Positions 33,841-41,868 of a stretch of 52,343 nucleotides of DNA are shown one piece after another. A program made the translations under genes and the position numbers. The notes beneath the pieces are model-generated. The model saw only the letters and a program-made list of their open reading frames with translations, searched no databases and was not told the origin of the DNA. Position 1 is the first letter of the stretch. Each line of letters begins with the position of its first letter. The stretch is from UMGS172 sp045649545 (GTDB taxonomy: Bacteria > Bacillota > Clostridia > Oscillospirales > Acutalibacteraceae). The stretch is taken from assembly GCA_045649545.1 (NCBI GenBank), contig JAZRQE010000015.1:1-52343 (forward strand), written 5' to 3'.

Positions 33841-34665
33841 ATGAGCGGGAAACTGTATGTTGTTGGCACGCCGATAGGCAATTTGGGTGACTTTAGCCCA
33901 AGGGCTGCCGAAACACTCGAAAATGTTGATTTTATCGCCGCCGAGGACACTCGCGTATCGGTGAAATTACTTAATCATTTTGGAATAAAAAAGCCTATGA
34001 TAAGCTATCATGAGCACAATAAAATTGCCCGCCGTGAGGAAATTGCCGAACGTATTTCGGCAGGTGAATCTTGTGCTATTGTGACCGACGCCGGAATGCC
34101 GGCAATATCTGACCCGGGTGAAGATTTGGTGCGATATTGCCGCGAAAAAGGGTTAGAGGTCGAGTCGGTGCCGGGTCCAAGTGCATTAATTACTGCCCTT
34201 GCAATTTCGGGTATGCCGTCAGGCAGGTTTTCGTTCGAGGGGTTTTTATCGGTTGATAAAAACCGTAGACGTGAGCATTTGGCTAAAATCAAGTCGGACG
34301 ACCGCACATTGATTTTTTATGAAGCGCCGCATAAATTAGCTAACACTTTGGCCGATTTGTTAAAGGTTTTCGGTGACCGCGAGATTGCATTAGTAAAAGA
34401 GCTCACAAAATTGCACGAATCCTGCGAGAGAACAACTTTATCCCTTGCTAATGAAAAATATTCTGACGGCAGTGCTAAGGGTGAGTATGTGCTGATTGTT
34501 TCGGGTGCGGCCACAGAATCTACCGAAAAGGAATATACCCTTTCTGATGCAGTTAAAATGGCAAAAGAGTTTATAGAAAACGGTATGAGTCCTACCTCTG
34601 CCGCCAAAAATGCCGCAAACGCAACCGGACTTCGCCGAAACGAGATTTATAAAGAATTGATATAA
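33841..34665 (+). CDS. rsmI: 16S rRNA 2'-O-ribose C1402 methyltransferase
   Basis: ATG 33841 follows AAAGGAATTAAA; 274 residues. Tetrapyrrole-methylase fold: GTPIGNLGDFSPRA at the N-terminus, AAEDTR, TDAGMPAISDPG and PGPSALITALAISG. It methylates C1402 of 16S rRNA in the ribosomal decoding site. A HTH-like C-terminal extension (TSAAKNAANATGLRRNEIYKEL) is typical of longer members. Confidence 0.95.
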   Translation: MSGKLYVVGTPIGNLGDFSPRAAETLENVDFIAAEDTRVSVKLLNHFGIKKPMISYHEHNKIARREEIAERISAGESCAIVTDAGMPAISDPGEDLVRYCREKGLEVESVPGPSALITALAISGMPSGRFSFEGFLSVDKNRRREHLAKIKSDDRTLIFYEAPHKLANTLADLLKVFGDREIALVKELTKLHESCERTTLSLANEKYSDGSAKGEYVLIVSGAATESTEKEYTLSDAVKMAKEFIENGMSPTSAAKNAANATGLRRNEIYKELI

Positions 34666-34679
34666 CAAAGGATAAACCA

Positions 34680-35126
34680 ATGGCAATTAAAAGGCTTTTA
34701 AGTATAGTTTCCGTTATGATGTTGTTGAGCGTGTTTGTCGGGTGCGATGACGGATATGAGGTTGATTCAACATTTTTTCAGAACACCTTTGTTACCTCGT
34801 CTAAAGAGAGTGCTACGAGTTCTGAAACGAACAGTTCATCAACCGTTTCTTCAAGATATGAATCATCTGAAAATGAGAGCTTATCATCTAAACAGTCGAC
34901 AAGTTCAAAACTTAACGAGAGTCAGGAAATAACCTCATCAGAGGTTCAAAGTTCAGAGGTTTCAATCATACAAGAAATCGAACCAACGTCGCAGACAGTT
35001 TACATAACACCCACCGGTAAGCGTTGGCACCTTGAACAAAGTTGTGCTGGTAAAAATGCAACCGCCACAACGTTGGAAAAGGCAGAAGAAAAATCTTTAA
35101 CACCTTGTAAGAAATGTGCATCGTAA
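34680..35126 (+). CDS. Lipoprotein with C-terminal Cys-pair domain
   Basis: 148 residues. Lipobox VFVGC at about residue 21 and a long Ser/Glu/Thr-rich stalk (about 30-100). A compact end domain VYITPTGKRWHLEQSCAG followed by ...LTPCKKC. This 'TGxxYHxxxC...PCxxC' module occurs at the ends of secreted Gram-positive proteins and looks like a metal-binding or disulfide site; its function is unknown. It follows rsmI by 14 bases. Confidence 0.7.
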   Translation: MAIKRLLSIVSVMMLLSVFVGCDDGYEVDSTFFQNTFVTSSKESATSSETNSSSTVSSRYESSENESLSSKQSTSSKLNESQEITSSEVQSSEVSIIQEIEPTSQTVYITPTGKRWHLEQSCAGKNATATTLEKAEEKSLTPCKKCAS

Positions 35127-35139
35127 ATATAAAAATTTC

Positions 35140-35173
35140 AAAAGCGGCAGAAAGTGATTTCTGTCGCTTTTAA
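35140..35173 (+). terminator. Terminator after the rsmI-lipoprotein operon
   Basis: AAAAGCGGCAGAAA pairs with TTTCTGTCGCTTTT around GTGA, with one G-U pair. Symmetric A and T runs allow activity in both directions. Confidence 0.75.
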
Positions 35174-35202
35174 GTTACTAAAGATACGTAAAAAAATAAC
35201 AC

Positions 35203-35231
35203 TTGACTTTTTGTTGTCTTTTGTATATAAT
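35203..35231 (+). promoter_or_regulatory. Promoter for tRNA-Val, reading through repeat D
   Basis: TTGACT 35203-35208, 17-base spacer, TATAAT 35226-35231. The hexamer runs into the left end of cloverleaf unit D. The only gene before the next terminator is tRNA-Val, so unit D would be part of the tRNA precursor 5' leader. Confidence 0.7.
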
Positions 35232-35358
35232 AATGGTCGTTGAACGTGGAAATGACGCTTTCAAGGTCATTTCCACACCAAATCTTTGATTTGTCAACAA
35301 ATTTTCAAAGAAAATTTGACAACGGCCATTGCAATGATGTAGAAAAGCAATCATTATA
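35230..35358. repeat. Cloverleaf repeat locus D (one unit plus collapsed second unit)
   Basis: Unit D (35230-35335) matches A1: outer stem ATAATGGTCGTTG / CAACGGCCATTGCAAT. It encloses an 11-bp GTGGAAATGAC/GTCATTTCCAC hairpin, CAAATC-ttt-GATTTG and CAAATTTTC-aaa-GAAAATTTG. It is followed by AATGATGTAGAAAAGCAA and then ATCATTATAA. These are the two ends of an A2-type unit with its arms deleted. The locus sits between the promoter and tRNA-Val. Confidence 0.85.
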
Positions 35359-35375
35359 ACCCTTGCAGTTAAAAT

Positions 35376-35451
35376 GGACGTTTAGCTCAGCTGGTAGAGC
35401 ACCCGCTTGACGTGCGGGCGGTCGAGGGTTCGAGTCCCCCAGCGTCCACCA
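35376..35451 (+). tRNA. tRNA-Val (anticodon GAC)
   Basis: 76 bases with encoded CCA. Acceptor arms GGACGTT/AGCGTCC, D stem GCTC/GAGC, anticodon arm CCCGC-TTGACGT-GCGGG (GAC), T arm GAGGG-TTCGAGT-CCCCC. It stands alone between its promoter and a strong terminator. Confidence 0.96.
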
Positions 35452-35458
35452 AAAGAAA

Positions 35459-35487
35459 AAGCAACATCGAAAGATGTTGCTTTTTTC
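35459..35487 (+). terminator. Terminator after tRNA-Val (bidirectional)
   Basis: AAGCAACATC-gaaa-GATGTTGCTT followed by TTTTCTTTT and preceded by an A run. It can end both tRNA-Val and the converging ylbJ transcript. Confidence 0.88.
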
Positions 35488-35496
35488 TTTTGGTGT

Positions 35497-35585
35497 TTGT
35501 GTCCGTAAGGACACAACATCGTTTTGCGGTAAAACCGCAAACATCATTTGACCTTTAGGTCAACATCATTCCGCTTTGGCGGAAT
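35497..35585. repeat. Second mini-hairpin array (CATCA spacers)
   Basis: Four perfect hairpins: 35497-35516 (TTGTGTCC), 35523-35541 (TTTGCGGT), 35548-35563 (TTGACC) and 35569-35584 (TTCCGC). They are separated by CATCG, CATCA and CATCA. The spacer matches the TATCATCA spacer of the array at 251-435, though the arm sequences differ. The last spacer supplies the ylbJ stop codon and the last hairpin encodes its final residues. Confidence 0.78.
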
Positions 35586-36657
35586 AGATTTCACATTTCC
35601 TCACACTCCCCAAAAAGAACAGCATTACAATACATAGTAATATAAGACTTAAAGCGGCGAACGGGCTTGTGTGAACGGTGGCGGTGTCAGGTTGTATGTT
35701 AAATGTGCCGGTCATGAGGTCACGTGGGAGGAAAATCTCAAAAATTATCGTGAGAGCATAAGATAAACCGCCGTGCAAAAGTCGGGACAACAGTAGAATG
35801 GTAAATTTCGGGCGTAAACTTTCTGCCGATGATATAACCTGAAAAATCACCGATATTCCGCCGAATCCTAACAAAAATGCCGCGAATGGCAATTGACTGC
35901 GTGTTAAGTTTGAAAGACCGGAGGTCACCTCAAACAATGATGTCAGGTAGTTAGCGTTGGCAAGGTTAAAGGCTGAAAACCCACCGATAAGCCCTGCGAA
36001 AAACACAACAAAAACTGTTACGTTAAGCATGGTTTTACCTGCTTCCAGAACACTTAAAACAAATATATCACTCAAAGCAGACCGTTCATTTTTTGAAAGG
36101 GTCTGCTTTTTTATTTCGGTTTCTTGAGAAAACAGTCGGTCGGGCAAAAGTCTTACGGCTATGGCTAAAATAAGGGTGGCTAAAAGGTGGCAGATAAGCA
36201 AGCGGGAACCGTCATTTCCATTTTTTAAAAAACCTTGACCGACGGTCACAATTATAAATGCAGGCCCGGCATTTACTGAAAAGGTTAGCATTTTTAAGGC
36301 TTTGCCACGCGAGATTTTACCGTCTATGTAAAGAGAGTTTAGCAGTTTACCACCAACCGGGTATCCTGCAATTGTAGATATTAAGAAAACGGCGGATTGG
36401 TCGGCGTCAAGCCCTAACAACGGTCGGGCGACGGGGGAGATTAATCTGCCTAAAACTTGCCCTGCACCGCTTTTTATAATAAAAAGTGAAATCGCAGTGA
36501 ATATAAAAAGTGACGGAATTACCGAGCAAGCCGAAAGCGACAGTCCGTTTTTTACCCCTTGTCTTATTTCGTTGGAAAACAGTAAAACTGCTATCGCTAT
36601 CCCTACAGTCGTCGCCGTTAAAATTGCTTTTTTAAGTTTCAGCGTATAATTCACCAT
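35566..36657 (-). CDS. ylbJ: Sporulation integral membrane protein YlbJ-like
   Basis: Start placed at 36657 (ATG behind GGGCGGTGAA on the minus strand), giving 363 residues; an upstream in-frame ATG at 36717 lacks a binding site. Eight to ten hydrophobic segments with nucleoside-recognition-like GYPVGGKLLNSLY and NAGPAFIIVTVGQ repeats, matching the YlbJ/SpoVM-like gate family. In Bacillus it is needed for spore cortex formation. The last codons (YSAKAE) and stop come from a mini-hairpin, so its C-terminus has been rewritten. Confidence 0.85.
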   Translation of the reverse strand: MVNYTLKLKKAILTATTVGIAIAVLLFSNEIRQGVKNGLSLSACSVIPSLFIFTAISLFIIKSGAGQVLGRLISPVARPLLGLDADQSAVFLISTIAGYPVGGKLLNSLYIDGKISRGKALKMLTFSVNAGPAFIIVTVGQGFLKNGNDGSRLLICHLLATLILAIAVRLLPDRLFSQETEIKKQTLSKNERSALSDIFVLSVLEAGKTMLNVTVFVVFFAGLIGGFSAFNLANANYLTSLFEVTSGLSNLTRSQLPFAAFLLGFGGISVIFQVISSAESLRPKFTILLLSRLLHGGLSYALTIIFEIFLPRDLMTGTFNIQPDTATVHTSPFAALSLILLCIVMLFFLGSVRKCEIYSAKAE

Positions 36658-36690
36658 AAAATTCACCGCCCATTTAGTAGAATATATGCC

Positions 36691-36709
36691 GTATTCTGAG
36701 AATGAATAC
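36691..36709. promoter_or_regulatory. Inverted repeat in the ylbJ-yqfC divergent region
   Basis: GTATTC and GAATAC flank TGAGAAT, with a nested ATTCTGAGAAT palindrome. On the minus strand, CATATATT about 14 bases farther on resembles a sigma-E -10 (CATANNNT). The region of about 100 bases between the genes therefore holds likely sporulation control signals. Weak evidence. Confidence 0.35.
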
Positions 36710-36758
36710 ACCGACAATTTAATAAAATAGATACTACAAATATTTAAGGTGAGTGAAT

Positions 36759-37061
36759 ATGGCTAAAAAACTAAAACCCGACATGAAGACCTCGAAACCA
36801 AAATTAAGATTGTTCGAACCGTTGCCCGGGATTACCGGACCGATGATAAACTTAAGTTCTAACCGTGAGGCTTCGGTAGACGGTTGCCGCGGAGTTGTCG
36901 ATTATTATGACGACCGTATTAAGTTGAGTATTCAAGGAGGGTCGGTGACGTTTTTCGGTCAGGGGTTGCATATTACCTCGTTTACCGAAAATTCGGCAGT
37001 GCTTTCAGGTCTACTGCAAAATATTGAGTTTCAAGTGAGGAACGGCGACAATGATAGTTGA
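36759..37061 (+). CDS. yqfC: Sporulation protein YqfC-like
   Basis: ATG 36759, 5 bases after AAGGTGAG; 100 residues, the family length. It has the YabP/YqfC fold pattern (YYDDRIKLSIQGGSVTFFGQGLHITSFTENSAVLSGLLQNIEF). YqfC is made in the mother cell under sigma-E in Bacillus. It overlaps yqfD by 11 bases. Confidence 0.88.
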   Translation: MAKKLKPDMKTSKPKLRLFEPLPGITGPMINLSSNREASVDGCRGVVDYYDDRIKLSIQGGSVTFFGQGLHITSFTENSAVLSGLLQNIEFQVRNGDNDS

Positions 37062-38220
37062 TTTTTTGCAGAACTTATTGGGATATGTGCGGTTTTCCAT
37101 TCGCGGTGATTTCCCTGAAAGGTTACTTAACCAACTCGCGTTAAGTAAAGTTTCGGTGTGGGGGATTGAGCGTCGGGGTGATGAAATCAGAGCCTCAATT
37201 TTAAAAAAAGATTACCTGAAAATCCGTGAATACCGAAGAAGTAACCGAGTATTCACCAAGGTTTTGTCGCGTCACGGTCTGCCTTTTTCGGCTCACCGTT
37301 ACCGCTATAGAGTTGGGTTCGCGGCAGGACTGGTGCTTTATTTTTCGGCACTTGTTTTTATGTCGAGTTTTGTGTGGAACGTTCGTGTGGTGGGCATTGA
37401 AAGCCTTACCGAGCAGGAAGTTTTGTCTGCTTGCCGTGAAATCGGACTTTATGAGGGTCGATTTAAGTCAGGTCTTAACGCTGAAGAATTACGCACCCGA
37501 CTGGCGTTGAAATTACCCGAAATTTCGTGGGCGTCGGTCAACATTGAGGGTGTTAGAGCCACTATAAACATTTCGGAGATTTCAACTCTAAAAAACCCAC
37601 CGCAACCGGACTGCAACCTTATAGCCGAGCGTGACGGTGTAATCACAAAATTAGGGGTTACGGCGGGGACGATTAAGATAAAACTCGGACAGACGGTTAA
37701 AAAAGGTGACCTGCTTGTTTCAGGTATTACCGAGTACAAGGACGGCACTTATAAATTCGGAGTCTCGTCGGGCGAGGTTATAGCCGAAACGGTGCGTGAG
37801 GTGCAACTGTTTGTTCCGTTTAATCAGCAAAAAACAGTTAGAGTGTCAAAACCTTATACCCGTCGGGTGTTATCAGTGTTCGGGGTTCATGTGCCATTTT
37901 ACTTGGGAAGCGTCAAAGGTCCGTATGAAGCGGAAACCAAAGAAATCAAATATCAAAACAGTGAAATGTATTTGCCGGTCAGAATAACCGAAACAGAATT
38001 TTTCAAAACTGCAGTAGAGGAGTTTACCGTAACTAAAACCGAAGCTGAGCAAATTGCATTAACCGAACTCGAATTGATAGAGCAAACTGACTTCAAAAAC
38101 GCTGAAATTTTAAGCCGCGAAACTGAAATTGAGGTAACTGAAACGGGGTTGAAATTAAAAGCACAATATAAATTGAGAGAAAATATTGCAACTGAGGATT
38201 TATTGTTGATTTTAGATTAA
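37051..38220 (+). CDS. yqfD: Sporulation protein YqfD
   Basis: 389 residues, family length. A cytoplasmic N-terminal part (about 1-88), one membrane segment (about 90-112: AAGLVLYFSALVFMSSFVW), then an extracytoplasmic FtsQ/POTRA-like region starting VRVVGIESLTEQEVL and a lipoyl-like beta region (KLGQTVKKGDLLVSG). It pairs with yqfC, and phoH follows, as in the Bacillus yqfC-yqfD-phoH cluster. Confidence 0.9.
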   Translation: MIVDFLQNLLGYVRFSIRGDFPERLLNQLALSKVSVWGIERRGDEIRASILKKDYLKIREYRRSNRVFTKVLSRHGLPFSAHRYRYRVGFAAGLVLYFSALVFMSSFVWNVRVVGIESLTEQEVLSACREIGLYEGRFKSGLNAEELRTRLALKLPEISWASVNIEGVRATINISEISTLKNPPQPDCNLIAERDGVITKLGVTAGTIKIKLGQTVKKGDLLVSGITEYKDGTYKFGVSSGEVIAETVREVQLFVPFNQQKTVRVSKPYTRRVLSVFGVHVPFYLGSVKGPYEAETKEIKYQNSEMYLPVRITETEFFKTAVEEFTVTKTEAEQIALTELELIEQTDFKNAEILSRETEIEVTETGLKLKAQYKLRENIATEDLLLILD

Positions 38221-38296
38221 AAATAATGTAAAATAAATAATGAATAAGTATATATTTTGTCTAACAGCAAAACAGACGTAAAAAGGCAGTGTGAAA

Positions 38297-39268
38297 ATGG
38301 CAACAGAGCAGACAATTAACATTGAACGTGTTGAATATGTTTACGGATTGTTCGGTAATTTGGATGAGAATATCCGTCTTATCGAACGCGAGTTTTCGGT
38401 GACGGTTTCTTTGCGGTCGGGCGAAATCAAAGTTTCGGGCGAGCCGGAGGGTGTTGACAGTGCGGTACGCACAATTAACGGACTTTTGTCACTTATCAGC
38501 CGAGGTGAAGCGTTAACCGAGCAGAACATCCGTTATATTATGTCGCTTGCCGCCGAAAAGGATGACAAAGGCATTGAAAAATTAAGCGATACCGACTGTA
38601 TTTGCATTACTTCAAAAGGCAAACCGATAAAGGCAAAAACCATAGGTCAAAAAAGATATGTTGAGGCGATAAGGGACAACACCGTTACCATCGGCGTCGG
38701 CCCTGCCGGCACCGGTAAAACATATTTGGCGGTAGCAATGGCGGTGGCGGCTTTCAGAGCCAAAACAGTTAACCGTATAATTCTTACCAGACCTGCTGTT
38801 GAAGCGGGTGAAAAATTAGGCTTTTTGCCGGGTGATTTACAACAAAAGGTTGACCCATATTTAAGACCTTTATATGACGCGCTTTTTGATATGCTCGGTG
38901 CTGAAAATTTCCAAAAATGTCAGGAACGCGGCGATATTGAGGTTGCACCGTTGGCTTATATGAGAGGTCGTACTTTAGACGATAGTTTCATTATTTTAGA
39001 CGAAGCACAGAATACAACATCCGAGCAAATGAAGATGTTTTTAACACGTTTAGGCTTTAACTCAAAGGCGGTTGTTACGGGTGATATAACCCAGGTTGAC
39101 CTGCCTGACGGTAAAAAGTCGGGACTTAAAGAGGTTTTGAACATTTTAAAAGATGTTGACGATATTGCAATCAATAAATTTTCAGAGCGTGATGTTGTCC
39201 GTCACCGACTTGTTCAGCAGATAATCAAGGCGTATGAAAAATACGAGGAAAAGAAACAAAGAGGGTAA
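38297..39268 (+). CDS. phoH: PhoH-family ATPase
   Basis: ATG 38297 is preferred over GTG 38291 for spacing to AAAAGG; 323 residues. A KH-like N-terminal part is followed by Walker A VGPAGTGKTYLAVAMAV and Walker B FIILDEAQNTT. The family couples ATP hydrolysis to RNA processing, often with YbeY, which follows after 3 bases. A gene for the 7TM-HD hydrolase (pgpH/yqfF), often between them, is absent here. Confidence 0.93.
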   Translation: MATEQTINIERVEYVYGLFGNLDENIRLIEREFSVTVSLRSGEIKVSGEPEGVDSAVRTINGLLSLISRGEALTEQNIRYIMSLAAEKDDKGIEKLSDTDCICITSKGKPIKAKTIGQKRYVEAIRDNTVTIGVGPAGTGKTYLAVAMAVAAFRAKTVNRIILTRPAVEAGEKLGFLPGDLQQKVDPYLRPLYDALFDMLGAENFQKCQERGDIEVAPLAYMRGRTLDDSFIILDEAQNTTSEQMKMFLTRLGFNSKAVVTGDITQVDLPDGKKSGLKEVLNILKDVDDIAINKFSERDVVRHRLVQQIIKAYEKYEEKKQRG

Positions 39269-39271
39269 AAA

Positions 39272-39796
39272 ATGGAAAACGAAAAGGTAAGGGTAGCTAT
39301 AACCAATAAACAGAAAAAGGTGAAAATCCCGACAGGGATAAGAATGCTTGTACGTCGTGCTTGTGTTGCTGTTTTAAAAATGGAGCAGTTTCTGGATTCG
39401 GCCGAAGTTGAGGTGACATTTGTCGATGATAACGAGATTCACGAACTTAATAAAGAGTTCCGTAATATCGACCGTTCGACCGATGTTTTGTCTTTTCCTT
39501 TAGGTGAAAACGGCGTGTATGATACCAATCCTGCAACCGGTGCTAAAATGTTGGGCGATGTTGTTATTTCTTTAGAGCATGCTGTGGCTCAAGCCGAAGA
39601 ATACGGTCACACCTTACAGCGTGAGGTTGCCTTTTTAACAGTACATTCGATGTTGCATTTGTTGGGTTATGACCACGTTAACGGTGGTATTGAAGCCGAG
39701 ACAATGCGTGAAAAGGAAGAAGAAGTTTTGGTTAAAATGGGCCTTTCACGCGAAGTTACTTTTATAACGGTTACAGAAAGTCGAAATAATGTTTAA
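39272..39796 (+). CDS. ybeY: Endoribonuclease YbeY
   Basis: 174 residues. The zinc site HSMLHLLGYDH is complete, and RNIDRSTDVLSFPLGE and GDVVISLEHA are family features. YbeY takes part in 16S rRNA 3'-end maturation. The last residues (SRNNV) and stop lie inside the damaged left end of repeat locus E, so the C-terminus may have been reshaped by the repeat. Confidence 0.95.
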   Translation: MENEKVRVAITNKQKKVKIPTGIRMLVRRACVAVLKMEQFLDSAEVEVTFVDDNEIHELNKEFRNIDRSTDVLSFPLGENGVYDTNPATGAKMLGDVVISLEHAVAQAEEYGHTLQREVAFLTVHSMLHLLGYDHVNGGIEAETMREKEEEVLVKMGLSREVTFITVTESRNNV

Positions 39797-39975
39797 AAGC
39801 ATTATTTAGACACCAAATCTTAGATTTGGTCACAAATTTTCTCTGAAAATTTGACAGCGGCCATTGCAATGATGTAGAAAAGCAATCCAATTTCACGAAA
39901 TTTGATTGCTTGAAAGCCGATTTATCGGCTTTTGTGGAAACGTCTTGCGTTTCCACGTTCTACAAGCATTATAAT
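39785..39975. repeat. Cloverleaf repeat locus E (damaged unit plus full unit)
   Basis: Unit E1 (39785-39870) keeps CAAATC-tta-GATTTG, CAAATTTTC-tct-GAAAATTTG and the right outer arm GCGGCCATTGCAAT. Its first hairpin and left arm are replaced by AATAATG...CATTATT around the ybeY stop. Unit E2 (39868-39975) matches A2: outer stem AATGATGTAGAA / TTCTACAAGCATT with hairpins AGCAATC..GATTGCT, AAAGCCGAT/ATCGGCTTT and GTGGAAACG/CGTTTCCAC. It ends at GCATTATAAT, 24 bases before era. Confidence 0.85.
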
Positions 39976-39998
39976 CATTATAGATTGAGGAATTAAAA

Positions 39999-40928
39999 AT
40001 GGATAATCAAAAAGCGGCATTTGTTGCCATTGTTGGACGTCCGAATGTTGGAAAATCGTCCTTACTTAATAAAATTTTGGGTCAAAAGGTGGCTATCGTT
40101 TCAAATAAGCCACAGACCACCCGCACCCGCATAATGGGTGTTAAAACACTTGATGAAACTCAAATTGTATATATCGACACCCCCGGATTTCATAAGCCTA
40201 AAAATAAATTGGGTGAAAGAATGATGGACTCGGTTTCACAAGGCTTAAGTGACGTCGATGTTGTAATGCTTGTGGTTGAGGCTCAAACGAAATTTAAACT
40301 AAATCCCGAAGATATGCCGAAAGCCGAGCTGGCTTTGATTGAAGAAATCAAAAACCGCCGTTTAAAAGCAATTCTTTGCATAAATAAAATTGATTTACTT
40401 ACCGATAAAAGCGATTTGTTAGAGGTTATTTCAGCTTATCAAAATCTTTATGAATTTGATGCAATTATTCCTGTTTCAGCTTGGTCGGGTGACGGCGTTG
40501 ACACTCTGGTGGACGAGCAGTTAAAGTACGCAAAAGAGTCACCCCATTTTTTTGCCGAAGATGAGGTTACTGACCAGGCTGACAGCGTTATGGTTACCGA
40601 GCTTATCCGTGAAAAAATGTTGCATTTATTGGACAAGGAAATCCCGCACGGCGTTGCAGTAGGGTTGGAACGCTTTTTCGAGCGTGACACTGTATCGGGC
40701 GAGCCGATTATAGAGGCTGAAGCAATAATTTACTGTGAACGTGATTCTCATAAGGGCATTATTATCGGCAAGGGCGGTGCTTGTTTGAAAAAAATCGGCA
40801 CCTTGGCACGCCAAGATATTGAGGAGTTTTTCGGTTGCAAGTGCAATTTAAAGCTTTGGGTTAAGGTTAAAGAGGATTGGCGTAACCGCGACGGACTCAT
40901 TCGTTCGTTCGGACTTGACAATAAATAA
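39999..40928 (+). CDS. era: GTPase Era
   Basis: 309 residues. G1 GRPNVGKSSLLNKILG, G2 Thr in QTTRTRIMGV, G3 DTPGFHKP and G4 NKID. The C-terminal KH domain contains KGIIIGKGGACLKKIG. Era binds the 3' end of 16S rRNA and helps 30S assembly. Adjacent ybeY and recO are the usual neighbours. cdd and dgkA, often in this cluster, are missing. Confidence 0.97.
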   Translation: MDNQKAAFVAIVGRPNVGKSSLLNKILGQKVAIVSNKPQTTRTRIMGVKTLDETQIVYIDTPGFHKPKNKLGERMMDSVSQGLSDVDVVMLVVEAQTKFKLNPEDMPKAELALIEEIKNRRLKAILCINKIDLLTDKSDLLEVISAYQNLYEFDAIIPVSAWSGDGVDTLVDEQLKYAKESPHFFAEDEVTDQADSVMVTELIREKMLHLLDKEIPHGVAVGLERFFERDTVSGEPIIEAEAIIYCERDSHKGIIIGKGGACLKKIGTLARQDIEEFFGCKCNLKLWVKVKEDWRNRDGLIRSFGLDNK

Positions 40929-40992
40929 CAACTTTTATTTTGGGGGTTCCGACACACAATAATTTTAAACAAATTATTCGGAGGTCGGGGCT

Positions 40993-41133
40993 GTGACTTT
41001 AGAAAATTTATGGAACAATTTTTATAATTCAGGCAGTGTTTTTGACTATTTAAAATACTGCCAAACGTTAGAGAAAAAGGAGCAGAACGGCATTGAAGTT
41101 CACGACCGACGGATTGATAATAAAAGAAAATAA
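40993..41133 (+). CDS. YqzL-like small protein
   Basis: GTG 40993, 8 bases after GGAGG; 46 residues. The N-terminal pattern LENLWNNFYNSGSVFDYLKYC matches YqzL ('...W..F..TG....YL.YK'). YqzL sits at the same place between era and recO in Bacillus and many Clostridia. It overlaps the start of recO by 41 bases in another frame, suggesting coupling. Function is unknown. Confidence 0.75.
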   Translation: MTLENLWNNFYNSGSVFDYLKYCQTLEKKEQNGIEVHDRRIDNKRK

Positions 41134-41851
41134 TGTCGGTGAAAGTGACCGCGTTGTCGTTGCACTGACAAGGGATAAAGGTTTAATAAGTGCCTTTGTA
41201 AGTGGGGCGAGAAAGCCGAAATCTAAAAATGCCGCCTCAACGGCACTGCTCGCATATTCGCACCTTTGTATTACCCAAACCAAGGACACTTATCGCATCA
41301 CCGAGGCAGAGGCTATTGATGTTTTTTTCGGCATTAGAACCGATGTTGAAAATCTTAGCCTTGCTCAATATATTTGCGAACTGTGTCAGGCTTTAGTGCC
41401 GTACGAAGTTGAGGGCGAGGACTTTTTACGCCTTGCTTTAAATTCACTTCATTACATAGAAAAGAAAAAAATGGATGTGTATTCCATTAAGGCACTGACC
41501 GAGTTGCGATTGATGGTTATAGCCGGCTTTATGCCTGATTTGGTCGGGTGCAGAAACTGCGGAACCGACCGCGATTTCCCGCTCTGGTTGGATTTAAACG
41601 GTGGCGATATGCTTTGTAATAGGTGCAAAAGTGCTGTGGTAGTGCCGGGTGCTTTTGTAGAACTGGACAAGACCACCTTTGCTGCTATGCGTCATATCGT
41701 TTATTCCGAATTTTCAAAACTTTATTCTTTCACTTTGCCGCCGCAAAATGCCAAGTATTTGAGTTTTGTGACCGAGCGATATTTGTTGGCTCAAACTGAG
41801 CGTAGATTCAAAACGTTAGACTTTTTCCACAGCCTTGAAGTAAGGCTTTAA
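41093..41851 (+). CDS. recO: DNA repair protein RecO
   Basis: TTG 41093 follows AAAAGGAG by 10 bases; 252 residues. OB-fold N-terminus (TDGLIIKENNVGESDRVVVALTRDKGLISAFVSGARKP), a helical middle and a zinc site with CRNCG...CNRC. RecO loads RecA onto SSB-coated DNA with RecR. mutS2 follows after 17 bases. Confidence 0.93.
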   Translation: MKFTTDGLIIKENNVGESDRVVVALTRDKGLISAFVSGARKPKSKNAASTALLAYSHLCITQTKDTYRITEAEAIDVFFGIRTDVENLSLAQYICELCQALVPYEVEGEDFLRLALNSLHYIEKKKMDVYSIKALTELRLMVIAGFMPDLVGCRNCGTDRDFPLWLDLNGGDMLCNRCKSAVVVPGAFVELDKTTFAAMRHIVYSEFSKLYSFTLPPQNAKYLSFVTERYLLAQTERRFKTLDFFHSLEVRL

Positions 41852-41868
41852 GGAATTTAGGAGATATA

